Made by a program: the position numbers and the translations under genes
Assembly: GCA_038214295.1 (NCBI GenBank)
Contig: JBBQSA010000001.1
Coordinates: 1 to 64,000, forward strand
Direction: 5' to 3'
Source of the DNA: SHZI01 sp038214295
GTDB taxonomy: Bacteria; Pseudomonadota; Gammaproteobacteria; Steroidobacterales; GCA-2729495
DNA length: 64,000 nt
In this document: positions 18,077 through 26,228 of the stretch, in pieces
Position numbering within the stretch: position 1 is the stretch's first letter
Layout of the letters: each line of letters opens with the position of its first letter
Notes under the pieces: generated by a model
Seen by the model: only the letters and a program-made list of their open reading frames with translations
Database searches by the model: none
Told to the model about the DNA's origin: nothing

Positions 18077-18883
18077 CTACCAGGGGATCACCTTGCCGTC
18101 GACGTTGACCGGCAGGCCCTTGTCCTGGATCGTCAGTTCGGCGACGAGCTTGTACAGCCCGGCGGCGCTCTCGGCAGGTTTCAGCGCCTTGCCGGAGTAG
18201 CCCGAGTCTTCCAGCATGTCGGTCTCGACCATGCCCGGCGCGACCAGCGCGACGATGATGCCGCGGCCCTGCAGGTCGTTGCGCATCGCGCGCATCCCCA
18301 TGTTCAGCGCTGCCTTGCTCATCTGGTAGTAATAGAAGCGCGACATCCTGCCCATTAGCGTCAACGAGCCGAGTCCGCTGGTCATGCCGATGATCTTCTT
18401 CTGCTGGCTGGCCTCGACGTTCGCCACGAGCGCTTCCGACAATTGCAACGGACCGAGCACATTGGTCTCCATGACCTCATCGAACAGTTTCTGGTCGAAG
18501 TTGCCGAACTGCTGGTTCTCGAGAGGCGTCCCGAGCCACCCGGCGTTATTGAACAGGACGTCGATGGGCACACCGCGGTACCTGGCGGCAATCCGCTTGA
18601 TCTGGCGGGGCTGCGTAACGTCCAGTTCCTCGATCAGGATCTTCGGGTTGGCGGCCGCCAGCGCCTTGAGTTCTGCGGCCTTCCGGGGCGTACGGCAGGT
18701 GGCGATGACGTTCCAGCCCTTTGACGCGTACTCCTCGGTGAGTGCCAGGCCAACCCCGCGATTCGAGCCGGTGATCAGGATCGTGGGACTGCCGGGATCA
18801 CGCACACCGGCGGCAGACGCCGGCACCGTGACGGCGATGAGGGGTAGAACGATAGCTGCAAGCCAGCGGGCGCGTATGTTCAT
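18077..18883 (-). CDS. Short-chain dehydrogenase/reductase with N-terminal signal sequence
   Basis: This 268-residue classical SDR has the cofactor motif TGSNRGVG (residues about 39-46), NNAG at the fourth strand (LFNNAGW) and the catalytic YYYQMSK motif (YXXXK), followed by a PG motif (VAPGMVETDM). It should catalyse NAD(P)-dependent carbonyl/alcohol conversion. Unusually, the Rossmann domain is preceded by about 28 residues that look like a cleavable signal peptide (WLAAIVLPLIAVTVPASAAG). The gene is upstream of the Tat-type molybdenum hydroxylase gene with a 10-base gap. Alternative: an uncleaved membrane anchor keeping the enzyme at the membrane. Confidence 0.88.
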   Translation of the reverse strand: MNIRARWLAAIVLPLIAVTVPASAAGVRDPGSPTILITGSNRGVGLALTEEYASKGWNVIATCRTPRKAAELKALAAANPKILIEELDVTQPRQIKRIAARYRGVPIDVLFNNAGWLGTPLENQQFGNFDQKLFDEVMETNVLGPLQLSEALVANVEASQQKKIIGMTSGLGSLTLMGRMSRFYYYQMSKAALNMGMRAMRNDLQGRGIIVALVAPGMVETDMLEDSGYSGKALKPAESAAGLYKLVAELTIQDKGLPVNVDGKVIPW

Positions 18884-18962
18884 GAGGGTATGTTCCGGGG
18901 CAGGGATCGGGGTCCGGGAAGTCTAGTCGAAATGGCTGCCGGCGCCAGAATCAGGGCCAGCA

Positions 18963-20591
18963 TCAGTTAATGGGTGACTGATACGGAGACACGGGCCACG
19001 TGTATTCCACCGTGCGGGACGGCAGCGGGAATCGTGGCTGACGAACCGAGGTCGGTTGCGCGTTCTTCACTTTCTGCGCGAGGAGGCTGGCAGGGGCCTC
19101 ACCCTTCTCGACCCAGCGCTCCAGCGCCGTCAGATAGTCAATCTCCGCCGCGCCGGGCCCGCTGCCGCAGTGGAGCATGCCGGGCACCATGAAGAGCCGC
19201 GCGAACTCGTCGACCTTGCCCGCGCCCATACGCTGCGTGAGTTCGCGCCAGTAATCGAGCGTGTGGGCAGGCATCAGGCTCTGGTCTGCCCAGCCGTGAT
19301 AGATAAGCAGGCGGCCGCCCAGATCACGGTAGCGCTCCAGGCGGGGCCGGAAACCGGACACCGCGTCAGTCGCCGCGAACTGCGCGGGGCCGGCGTCGAA
19401 GTCCACCGTCCGGTGCGTCGTCGTGCCTGCCTGGGGCAGCGGCGGGTCGGGGTCATAGGCGAGGTACTGCAACCAGTTCTGCACGATGGCCTGGAAATAC
19501 GCCGGCTTTCCCCCGGCAGCCAGCAGGGAACTTGCCCAGGTGAACTCGCTGCCGACCGGGGCTCCCCCGGAGGACCAGGCCTTGCCCGCACTGGTGCGGG
19601 GCCCGGCGTAGATGCGCTTGGCGGCCTCGATCTGGGCGTTGGTCAGGCAGGCGCCGCGCGCTTGCTTGCCAGCCACGTCACCGGGCACGTCACCGGGCAC
19701 GTCACCGGGCGCGGTGCACCGCAGGCTGTCCGGTCGGAACTTGCAGGCTTCCGGCTCGCCGATGACGCCATCCACCTGGCCATCCACCTGGCCATCCACC
19801 TGGCCATCCAGAGCATCACAAGCGTCGAGGGCCGCCTTGCCAAGCAACTCGAACTCCGCGCGCCGGAGCACGGGTTCGCCCCGGGTGTCCGTATTGGCGG
19901 CGACCGCCCAGGCCATCTGGGGCACGGACAGGGACTGGTTGAAAGGGGCGCCGGCGATAATGCCGTCGAAGTCCTCCGGGTAGCGCTCGGCGGCGACCAG
20001 CGCCTGCCGTCCACCCGTCGAGCAACCACGGAAGTAGGAATATCCGGGGCCGTCGCCGTAGTAGTTGGCAACGATCTGCTTGGCGGCGAGCGTGGTGACA
20101 TGGGTGGCCCGATGGCCGAAGTCGAGTTCCAGGGCTGGGCTGTTCCAGGCCCAGCGGGCGTCGGCGGTGTCACCCGTCCGGTGCCCCATGTCGGTGGTGA
20201 CCGCGGCATACCCCCGCGCCAGCGCATCTTCCATGCCCTCGATCTCGAGGATGCCGCAGAGATTCGAGCACCCCGTGACTAGCAGCTTGCCGTTCCAGCC
20301 CTTCACCGGCATGCGCACCTCGAAACCCACCTGGGGCTCGATCACGCCGTTTACCCGGCAGAGTTCGGGCTGGTCCCCGGCCGCTGGCAGCACCCCGGCT
20401 TCCGCTAAGCGGACGCCGGCACCGACAGCCTCGCCGAGGTCCAGGGCCTTCAATGCTCCACAGGCGAAGCGGTCAGCCAGGAGTGATTCCCGGGCGGCTT
20501 CGTCGGCACCGACGGCAAGCCCGGGCAGGAGCAGAGCCAGCCCGGAGAATATTGCCGCGAACGTGCCGAAACGCTTCATGGGCAAGAACAC
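18963..20591 (-). CDS. Tannase/feruloyl esterase family hydrolase, exported
   Basis: This 542-residue serine esterase has a signal peptide (ALLLPGLAVGA), the nucleophile motif GCSTGGRQAL, a charge-relay Asp in YHGWADQSLMP and a His in MLHCGSGPG. Family members cleave aromatic (gallate, ferulate) or terephthalate-type esters in the periplasm or outside the cell. The region that normally reads DG.IDDP..C.FDP, part of the calcium-binding lid, is expanded here by tandem DGQV units, and a second PGDV array follows. Ester substrate cannot be deduced. The gene appears monocistronic, with the SDR gene 79 bases downstream on the same strand. Confidence 0.9.
   Translation of the reverse strand: MFLPMKRFGTFAAIFSGLALLLPGLAVGADEAARESLLADRFACGALKALDLGEAVGAGVRLAEAGVLPAAGDQPELCRVNGVIEPQVGFEVRMPVKGWNGKLLVTGCSNLCGILEIEGMEDALARGYAAVTTDMGHRTGDTADARWAWNSPALELDFGHRATHVTTLAAKQIVANYYGDGPGYSYFRGCSTGGRQALVAAERYPEDFDGIIAGAPFNQSLSVPQMAWAVAANTDTRGEPVLRRAEFELLGKAALDACDALDGQVDGQVDGQVDGVIGEPEACKFRPDSLRCTAPGDVPGDVPGDVAGKQARGACLTNAQIEAAKRIYAGPRTSAGKAWSSGGAPVGSEFTWASSLLAAGGKPAYFQAIVQNWLQYLAYDPDPPLPQAGTTTHRTVDFDAGPAQFAATDAVSGFRPRLERYRDLGGRLLIYHGWADQSLMPAHTLDYWRELTQRMGAGKVDEFARLFMVPGMLHCGSGPGAAEIDYLTALERWVEKGEAPASLLAQKVKNAQPTSVRQPRFPLPSRTVEYTWPVSPYQSPIN
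19669..19710 (-). repeat. 12-bp tandem repeat inside the tannase-family gene (PGDV units)
   Basis: On the plus strand the unit ccgggcacgtca occurs twice exactly at 19681-19704, flanked by degenerate units on both sides. It encodes repeated Pro-Gly-Asp-Val and preserves the reading frame. Confidence 0.85.
19769..19810 (-). repeat. 12-bp tandem repeat inside the tannase-family gene (DGQV units)
   Basis: The plus-strand unit catccacctggc occurs three times exactly at 19769-19804 followed by a partial copy. It encodes repeated Asp-Gly-Gln-Val in the predicted lid/calcium loop; copy-number changes would add or remove four residues without a frameshift. Confidence 0.9.
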
Positions 20592-20673
20592 GCCTGCTGC
20601 TGATCAGTCTCCGAAACTGCCGGAGCGCGCTCGCAGGGTCAAGTGCTGTCGGCCGTAAGCGCGGCCGCTGGCA

Positions 20674-22008
20674 TCAGCGACTGGAAGACCCGCGCGACGA
20701 GTAGCCGCCGGGCCGGCCGCCACCACCACGCCGCTGGTTGTGGCCGTTGGACGTGCCGTTGCGCGGACCGCCTTCGCCACGCTGGCCACCGGGTCGCTGG
20801 CCGCCGGTGCGCTGGTTGGCAGCCCGGGGATCCACATAGCGGGGCTCCGGCGCCGCCGGCCGGCCCTGGCGGACCGGCGGGTCGGAGATTGCCGGCAGCT
20901 GGGCCCGCTGGATGGGCCGCCCGAGCAGGCGCTCGATGTCCTTCAGCAGGCCGCGCTCCTCGCCGGCGACCAGGGACAGCGCGACCCCGGAGGCGCCGGC
21001 ACGGCCGGTGCGTCCGATGCGGTGCACGTAGTCCTCGGGCACGTTCGGCAGCTCGAAGTTGACGACGCAGGGGAGCTGGTTGATGTCGAGACCCCGCGCG
21101 GCGACTTCTGTCGCCACCAGCGCGGTGATCTTCCCGGCCTTGAAGTCGGCCAGCGCCTTGGTGCGCGCCGACTGGCTCTTGTTGCCATGGATCGCGGAGG
21201 CGTTGATGCCGTCGTCCTCCAGCTGCTTGGTCAAGCGGTTGGCGCCGTGCTTGGTGCGGGTGAACACCAGCACCTGACCCCAGTCGCTGTTCCGGATCAG
21301 GTGGGACAGCAGTCGGCGCTTGTCGTCCTTGCGAACCTCGAAAGCGTGCTGGGTAACAAGCTCGATGGGCGCGTTCCGGCGGGCCACCTCAATGGTCACC
21401 GGGTTGTGCAGCAGGCCACCAGCCAGCTCCCGGATGTCGTCGGAGTAGGTCGCCGAGAACATCAGGTTCTGCCGTTTCGGGGGCAGGAGCTTCAGGATCC
21501 GGCGGATGTCGCGGATGAAGCCCATGTCGAGCATCCGGTCGGCCTCGTCGAGCACGAGGATCTCGATGCGACTGAGGTCGATGGTGCGCTGCTGGACGTG
21601 ATCGAGCAGCCGGCCGGGCGTCGCGACCACGATGTCAGTACCACGGCGCAGGCTGTCGGCCTGCGGGTTGAACCCGACCCCGCCAAACACGCAGGTGACC
21701 GCGATCGGCACGTACTTGCCGTAGGTCTTGACGCTTTCTGCCACCTGCGCAGCGAGTTCCCGGGTCGGGACGAGCACGAGCACGCGGGGCGTGCGCAACC
21801 GCTCGACCCCCGGGGCGGTCAGCAGCTGCAGGATTGGCAGGGTGAAGCCGGCGGTCTTGCCGGTACCCGTCTGCGCGCCAGCCAGCAGGTCACGGCGCGC
21901 CAGGATTTCGGGGATGGCGCGTGCCTGGACAGGCGTGGGCGTCTCGTAGCCGCTTTCGGTTACGGCGCGCAGGAGTTCGGGTTTCAACCCGAGAGATTGA
22001 AATGACAT
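20674..22008 (-). CDS. rhlE: DEAD-box ATP-dependent RNA helicase, RhlE type
   Basis: This 444-residue helicase has the full motif set: Q motif, AQTGTGKT (Walker A), PTRELA, DEAD (VLDEADRMLDMGF), SAT (FSATYS), and HRIGRTGRAG (motif VI). The C-terminal tail from about 385 is low-complexity, rich in Gly, Arg and Asn (RTGGQRPGGQRGEGG, then HNQRRGGGGRPGG), typical of RhlE-type RNA-binding tails. Likely role: unwinding of structured RNA in ribosome assembly, RNA decay and cold adaptation. The 220 bases upstream (22009-22228) contain several short hairpin-forming stretches and may be a structured 5' leader; this is weakly supported. Confidence 0.93.
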   Translation of the reverse strand: MSFQSLGLKPELLRAVTESGYETPTPVQARAIPEILARRDLLAGAQTGTGKTAGFTLPILQLLTAPGVERLRTPRVLVLVPTRELAAQVAESVKTYGKYVPIAVTCVFGGVGFNPQADSLRRGTDIVVATPGRLLDHVQQRTIDLSRIEILVLDEADRMLDMGFIRDIRRILKLLPPKRQNLMFSATYSDDIRELAGGLLHNPVTIEVARRNAPIELVTQHAFEVRKDDKRRLLSHLIRNSDWGQVLVFTRTKHGANRLTKQLEDDGINASAIHGNKSQSARTKALADFKAGKITALVATEVAARGLDINQLPCVVNFELPNVPEDYVHRIGRTGRAGASGVALSLVAGEERGLLKDIERLLGRPIQRAQLPAISDPPVRQGRPAAPEPRYVDPRAANQRTGGQRPGGQRGEGGPRNGTSNGHNQRRGGGGRPGGYSSRGSSSR

Positions 22009-22228
22009 GTAGTAGGTTTTCCTCTCCAGCCTGCAGAGACCCGTTCCAATCCTTGGAGCGGGCTATTCCTCTGGTCCGGTAGAGGCAGGATATTTGGTGG
22101 CCTTCTGGAAGATCCAGGACTGTTGGTCGAAAGGCTCTGATGAACGAGCTGACCGGACGAAAGCTTGTGTAGCGCGGCGCACAATACACGAATGAAAGCC
22201 TGAAGCAAAGCGAGGGAGTAGCGGCTCA

Positions 22229-22588
22229 ATGAAGCAGAAGATCACGTGCCAGGTGCGGATCCTGGTGGGACGCGGCATTGGCATGGGGCCGGGGAAGGCC
22301 GCGTTGCTCCGGGCCATACGCGAAACGCGCTCTATCAGTGCAGCCGGCAAGCAGTTCGGGATGTCCTACCGGCGCGCCTGGCTGCTGGTTGAGGAAATGA
22401 ACGGCCTCTTCCAGGGGCCGCTCGTGGCGGCGAGGCGGGGCGGGAGAGGTGGTGGCGGGGCCGAGGTTACCGCGCTGGGCGAGCGGGTCGTCGCTGCCTA
22501 CGAGGAGCTCGACCGACTGGTCGCGCGCTCGCCGCAGGCGCGGGCTATCTCACGGCTGCTGGCCAGAAGCACCCGTACTGGTAAATGA
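22229..22588 (+). CDS. ModE-like single-domain transcriptional regulator (winged HTH)
   Basis: The 119-residue product corresponds to the N-terminal DNA-binding domain of ModE: ILVGRGIGMGPGKAALLRAI, then SISAAGKQFGMSYRRAWLLVEEMN, and a basic wing around GGRGGGGAEVTALGE. There is no molybdate-binding MOP/TOBE part, so molybdate sensing would need another component. The gene is divergent from rhlE and 89 bases upstream of a TauE/SafE permease whose promoter region holds a palindrome resembling a ModE box. A likely role is control of that permease. Confidence 0.88.
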   Translation: MKQKITCQVRILVGRGIGMGPGKAALLRAIRETRSISAAGKQFGMSYRRAWLLVEEMNGLFQGPLVAARRGGRGGGGAEVTALGERVVAAYEELDRLVARSPQARAISRLLARSTRTGK

Positions 22589-22628
22589 ACCTCATCGACG
22601 GTGTCTTGACCTTGCCAAGTCATGCCGC

Positions 22629-22658
22629 TAGCGTTATGTCCGCCACGATATAACGCTA
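22629..22658. promoter_or_regulatory. Palindrome resembling a ModE operator upstream of the TSUP permease
   Basis: TAGCGTTAT at 22629-22637 and ATAACGCTA at 22650-22658 are perfect 9-bp inverted copies with a 12-base spacer. The half-site contains TATAACG on the right, matching the ModE half-site known from molybdate operons. A TTGACC at 22606-22611 could be the -35 element, which would put the palindrome over the -10 region, as for a repressor site. Confidence 0.65.
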
Positions 22659-22677
22659 CCCGAAAAGGACATCCCTC

Positions 22678-23412
22678 GTGACACCCGAACTGCTTGCGGC
22701 GCTGACGGCCTCCGTCTTTGTCGTCGCCGTGCTGTACTCCTCCGTCGGCCATGCCGGGGCCTCGGGCTACATCGCGGTCATGACCCTCTTCAGCCTGGCA
22801 CCGGCGGAAATCAAGCCCATCGCCCTGGCGCTCAACATCCTGGTCGCCTCGATCGGGACCTGGCAGTTCTGGCGGGCCGGGCATTTCTCGTGGCCGCTCT
22901 TCTGGCCCTTCGCACTGCTGTCGGCGCCCATGGCCTTCCTGGGGGGCTACCTCAACCTGCCCAGCCACGTGTTCAAGGTCATCGTCGGCATTGTCCTGCT
23001 GTTTTCCGCGTTCCAGTTCTTCATCCGGCCACCGGAAGAGCGCGCTCCGTCCCTGCCCGCGAAGCCTGTCGCCCTGGGCGTCGGCGCTGGACTCGGGCTG
23101 CTATCGGGTCTCACGGGAACCGGTGGCGGCATCTTCCTGACCCCGCTGCTCCTCTTCATGCACTGGGCGAGGACGCGCTCCGCAGCCGCGGTCTCCGCGC
23201 TGATCATCCTGCTCAACTCGGTGTCGGGCCTGGCGGGCAACATCGCCGCCACGCGCTCGTTCCCGGCCTTCGCGCTCGCGCTGGCCGCGGCTGCGGTGAC
23301 CGGCGGGACCATCGGTTCCTACCTGGGCAGCCGGCGCCTGGCGCCGGTTGCCATCAAGCGACTCCTGGCCGTCGTGCTGACGATCGCAGGCTTCAAGCTG
23401 ATACTGGCCTGA
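22678..23412 (+). CDS. TauE/SafE family (TSUP) membrane permease under probable ModE-like control
   Basis: This 244-residue integral membrane protein has eight predicted hydrophobic segments and the paired TSUP motifs: SSVGHAGASGYIAVMTL near residues 21-37 and GLLSGLTGTGGGIFLTPLLL near 140-160. The GTG start at 22678 is supported by AAAAGGA eight to nine bases upstream. TSUP proteins move sulfite, sulfoacetate, organosulfonates or related oxyanions. The adjacent ModE-like gene and palindrome raise the possibility that this copy handles molybdate, tungstate or a competing oxyanion such as sulfate/sulfite. No modABC transporter is present in the window. Confidence 0.88.
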   Translation: MTPELLAALTASVFVVAVLYSSVGHAGASGYIAVMTLFSLAPAEIKPIALALNILVASIGTWQFWRAGHFSWPLFWPFALLSAPMAFLGGYLNLPSHVFKVIVGIVLLFSAFQFFIRPPEERAPSLPAKPVALGVGAGLGLLSGLTGTGGGIFLTPLLLFMHWARTRSAAAVSALIILLNSVSGLAGNIAATRSFPAFALALAAAAVTGGTIGSYLGSRRLAPVAIKRLLAVVLTIAGFKLILA

Positions 23413-23539
23413 GCACGCTCCGGGGCCATCGCCAGATTGCCCGGAAAGGCCTTCGAAAACGGAAGGCCGGCGAGGACGATCCGGAAAACTCTGCCCCGCG
23501 GCTTCTGCATTCGCGACTATTGCGCCAAGATGCCTGCCT

Positions 23540-25138
23540 ATGCTCGCCGTCTGGATAGCTGCCGCCTTCGTTCTTGGCCTGCTGGCCCGCCAGCTCAGGT
23601 TGCCACCGCTCATCGGCTTTCTCGTGGCCGGCTTCCTCCTCAACGCCAGCGGCGTGGAGCGAGTGGCGGCCCTTCCGGAGGTCGCGCACCTGGGGGTCCT
23701 GCTGCTGCTGTTCTCCGTGGGACTCAAGCTCCGGATCCAGAACCTGATCCGGGCCGAGGTCTGGGGAGTCACCCTGCTGCAGTTCGGGGTGGCCGCACTC
23801 GTGGTCTTCCTGATTATGCGAGCCGGATCGGGTTACGGCCCGATACTGGTCGTCGCCAGTGCACTGGCCTTCTCCAGCACCGTGCTGGCGGCCAAGGTGC
23901 TGGAGGAGCGCCGGGAGATCCGCGCTTTCCACGGCCGCGTGGCCATCGGCATCCTCATCGTGCAGGACATCATTGCAGTCGCGATGCTGGGCATCACCGA
24001 CGACAAGGCGCTGACCTGGACGGCCGCGCTCGCGCTGCTGCTGCCGCTCACCCAGCCCATTATCCGGAAGCTGCTGGACCTGGCCGGTCACGACGAGTTG
24101 CTGGTCCTGCTGGGCTGCGCTCTTGCCCTGGGCCTGGGTGGTTATGGTTTCGAGGCCATCGGACTGTCCGGGGAACTCGGCGCACTGCTGATCGGCATGT
24201 TGCTGGCCAATCATCCCAGGGCGGTCGAACTCAGCGACTCTCTCTGGGGCGTCAAGGAATTCTTCCTCATCGGCTTCTTCCTCAGCATCGGGCTGACCGG
24301 CCTGCCAACCTGGCACACGCTCTGGCTCGCGGCGCTGCCCATAGCCCTGATACCGCTCAAGTTCCTCCTCTACTTTGGCTTGCTCCTGGTCTTTGGACTG
24401 TCTGCCCGGACCGGGTTTCTGGCGGGCCTGACGCTGGCCACCTTCAGCGAGTTCGGCCTGATCGTGATGGCCGCCGGCGTCAGCCGCGGACTGATCCCCG
24501 CCGAGTGGCTGGTGGCCATGGCCATCACCGTCGCCATATCGTTCGCGATCGCGGCGCCACTCAGCCGCTACGCGCACGACATCTTTGCACTGCTGGAGGG
24601 CTTTCTGCGCTACTTCGAGCGCGATCGCCGGCATCCCGACGACGAGCCGATCTCCCTCGGCCGCGCCGAAGTCGTCGTGGTGGGCATGGGCCGCGTGGGC
24701 ACTGGTGCCTACAACCATTCGCGGGAAATCGGGCGCAAGGTGGTCGGGCTCGACAGTGATCTTGGCAAGGTGGAGCGGCACCTGGCTGCTGGCCGCCGGG
24801 TGGTCTACGCGGATGCGGAAGACCCGCTTCTCTGGCACCGGCTGCACCTCGAGAATGTGCGCGCCATCATGCTGGCGCTGCCGGACACGGAGGCAAAGAT
24901 CCAGGCCAGCGAACAGCTGCGCCGGCGGGGCTACAAGGGGCTCATCAGCGCGACGTATGTCTGGCCCGAAGAGCGCGCCCCGATCCTCGCGGCTGGCGCC
25001 GATGTCACCTACAACTACTTCTCGGAGGCGGGTGTCGGCCTCGCGACGGACACCTTCGAGAAACTTGCGCCTGAGGGCGATTCGCGGCTCAATAAGCGGC
25101 CAAAACCAGCGACGCCAGCGAAACCGATCGTCCCATGA
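23540..25138 (+). CDS. CPA2-family monovalent cation:proton antiporter with C-terminal TrkA-N domain
   Basis: This 532-residue protein has about 12 transmembrane segments (residues 1-350) and a cytosolic TrkA-N domain with the nucleotide motif VVGMGRVGTGAYNH near residues 375-390. This is the KefB/KefC/YbaL-like layout for K+ or Na+ efflux in exchange for protons, gated by NAD(H) or glutathione adducts. The first hydrophobic stretch begins right at the start (LAVWIAAAFVLGLLARQL), so no signal peptide is needed. It overlaps the carbonic-anhydrase-like gene by four bases (ATGA), so the antiporter and the three following genes probably form an operon. I cannot tell which cation is used. Confidence 0.9.
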   Translation: MLAVWIAAAFVLGLLARQLRLPPLIGFLVAGFLLNASGVERVAALPEVAHLGVLLLLFSVGLKLRIQNLIRAEVWGVTLLQFGVAALVVFLIMRAGSGYGPILVVASALAFSSTVLAAKVLEERREIRAFHGRVAIGILIVQDIIAVAMLGITDDKALTWTAALALLLPLTQPIIRKLLDLAGHDELLVLLGCALALGLGGYGFEAIGLSGELGALLIGMLLANHPRAVELSDSLWGVKEFFLIGFFLSIGLTGLPTWHTLWLAALPIALIPLKFLLYFGLLLVFGLSARTGFLAGLTLATFSEFGLIVMAAGVSRGLIPAEWLVAMAITVAISFAIAAPLSRYAHDIFALLEGFLRYFERDRRHPDDEPISLGRAEVVVVGMGRVGTGAYNHSREIGRKVVGLDSDLGKVERHLAAGRRVVYADAEDPLLWHRLHLENVRAIMLALPDTEAKIQASEQLRRRGYKGLISATYVWPEERAPILAAGADVTYNYFSEAGVGLATDTFEKLAPEGDSRLNKRPKPATPAKPIVP

Positions 25139-25704
25139 CCATAGCCCTGACCGCCGTTCGCGTCGAGACCGATATCCTCCCCGCCTACCGTGGCACGCCG
25201 GTAGCGGAATTGCTGGGCTTCCAGAACCTCGGCCATGGTGCCTACAAGGGGGTCGGCAGCGCCGGCCGGACCTATCCACATCCCGGGATCCTGATCGCCA
25301 CCTGCCTTGAGCAGGCCGCCCCGCTGCGCGTGCCGGAGGGCTTCGCCATCTCGCTGCATACCGCGGGCGCCAGCCTCAAGCGGGATCCCTTTAAGGTCTC
25401 CTGGGCTATCGGCGTGGCCGGCGTGTCGGCTATCGCCATCGTGGGACACGACGACTGCCGGCTGGTTGGACTCCGCAATCACCGCGAGCAATTTGTCGTC
25501 CAGATGATCGAAGCCGCCGGCTGGGAGCGGCCGGCGGCCGAACAGCACTTCGACCACTGGAGCGACCTCTTCGAAGTGGACGACCCGGCCGCTTTCGTCG
25601 CGGCAGAGGCTGCGCGGCTACAGAGCCGTTATCCCCGGATCCTGGTCGCACCTCTGCTGTATCAGTCCGCCACCGGCCAGTTGCAACAAGTCATAGTGGA
25701 GTAG
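25135..25704 (+). CDS. Beta-carbonic-anhydrase-like protein, divergent active site
   Basis: The 189-residue product resembles a beta-class carbonic anhydrase in layout: a Cys (C57 in ATCLEQ) at the end of a strand, then VGHDDC with H105 and C108, which would complete a Cys-His-Cys zinc site. However the catalytic Asp-Arg dyad that follows the first Cys in true enzymes (CSDSR) is replaced (CLEQA), so hydration activity is doubtful. It may bind zinc for another purpose. It overlaps the antiporter gene by four bases and precedes a lipoprotein gene by two bases, suggesting a role in pH, bicarbonate or cation homeostasis. Confidence 0.65.
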   Translation: MTIALTAVRVETDILPAYRGTPVAELLGFQNLGHGAYKGVGSAGRTYPHPGILIATCLEQAAPLRVPEGFAISLHTAGASLKRDPFKVSWAIGVAGVSAIAIVGHDDCRLVGLRNHREQFVVQMIEAAGWERPAAEQHFDHWSDLFEVDDPAAFVAAEAARLQSRYPRILVAPLLYQSATGQLQQVIVE

Positions 25705-25706
25705 CC

Positions 25707-26228
25707 ATGCGCCGGATCCTGCTGACTGTTCTCCTGGGAATACTCGCGGGATGCGGAACGCCTCCGCCCGACGTGAAACTGCTCATTCCCGTCAATTCGA
25801 AATGTACGACCTGCGACGACTTCATCCGCTGCGATGCCGGTTCGTCGAACGCGGCCGTGTACGATCCGGGCTTCGATCTCTACAGACTGGAACCCAAGGG
25901 CATCGCGGCCCAACTTGCCACGGTCTTGGAGTTCCTGATCCAGCTGTTCCATACCCGCACCGAGGACTTCAGGCCGCTGACGGTCTACACGCAGCGCGTG
26001 GGCCCGACGGGGGGCCTCCAGCGCACGGTGGCGGGCAACGCGGAGGCGCGCACGGACCTGGTGGCGCGCCGCATCCATCTCCCGGAGAGCTGGATCGACC
26101 AGGCCTCCGGGGACTGGCACGGCGCCGATGACGCTGTTCGCGGCGTCTGCCGGGTGCTGAAGCCCGTGGAGGGCCGCGAACTTCTCAAGCTGTTTGCAGA
26201 TTCGAGCACAAAGGGAAAGCAGGAATGA
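25707..26228 (+). CDS. Putative lipoprotein of unknown function
   Basis: The 173-residue product has a lipoprotein signal: MRRILLTVLLGILAGC with lipobox LAGC. A Cys cluster follows soon after (KCTTCDDFIRC, residues about 32-42), which could bind metal or form disulfides. The rest has no recognisable fold. It lies in the antiporter operon, two bases after the carbonic-anhydrase-like gene and overlapping the next gene by four bases. Confidence 0.75.
   Translation: MRRILLTVLLGILAGCGTPPPDVKLLIPVNSKCTTCDDFIRCDAGSSNAAVYDPGFDLYRLEPKGIAAQLATVLEFLIQLFHTRTEDFRPLTVYTQRVGPTGGLQRTVAGNAEARTDLVARRIHLPESWIDQASGDWHGADDAVRGVCRVLKPVEGRELLKLFADSSTKGKQE

Noticed and set aside
23393..25279. 628-residue open frame antisense to the antiporter
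   Set aside because: It is rich in Gln/Arg/Asp from the opposite strand of a membrane protein and has no family features.
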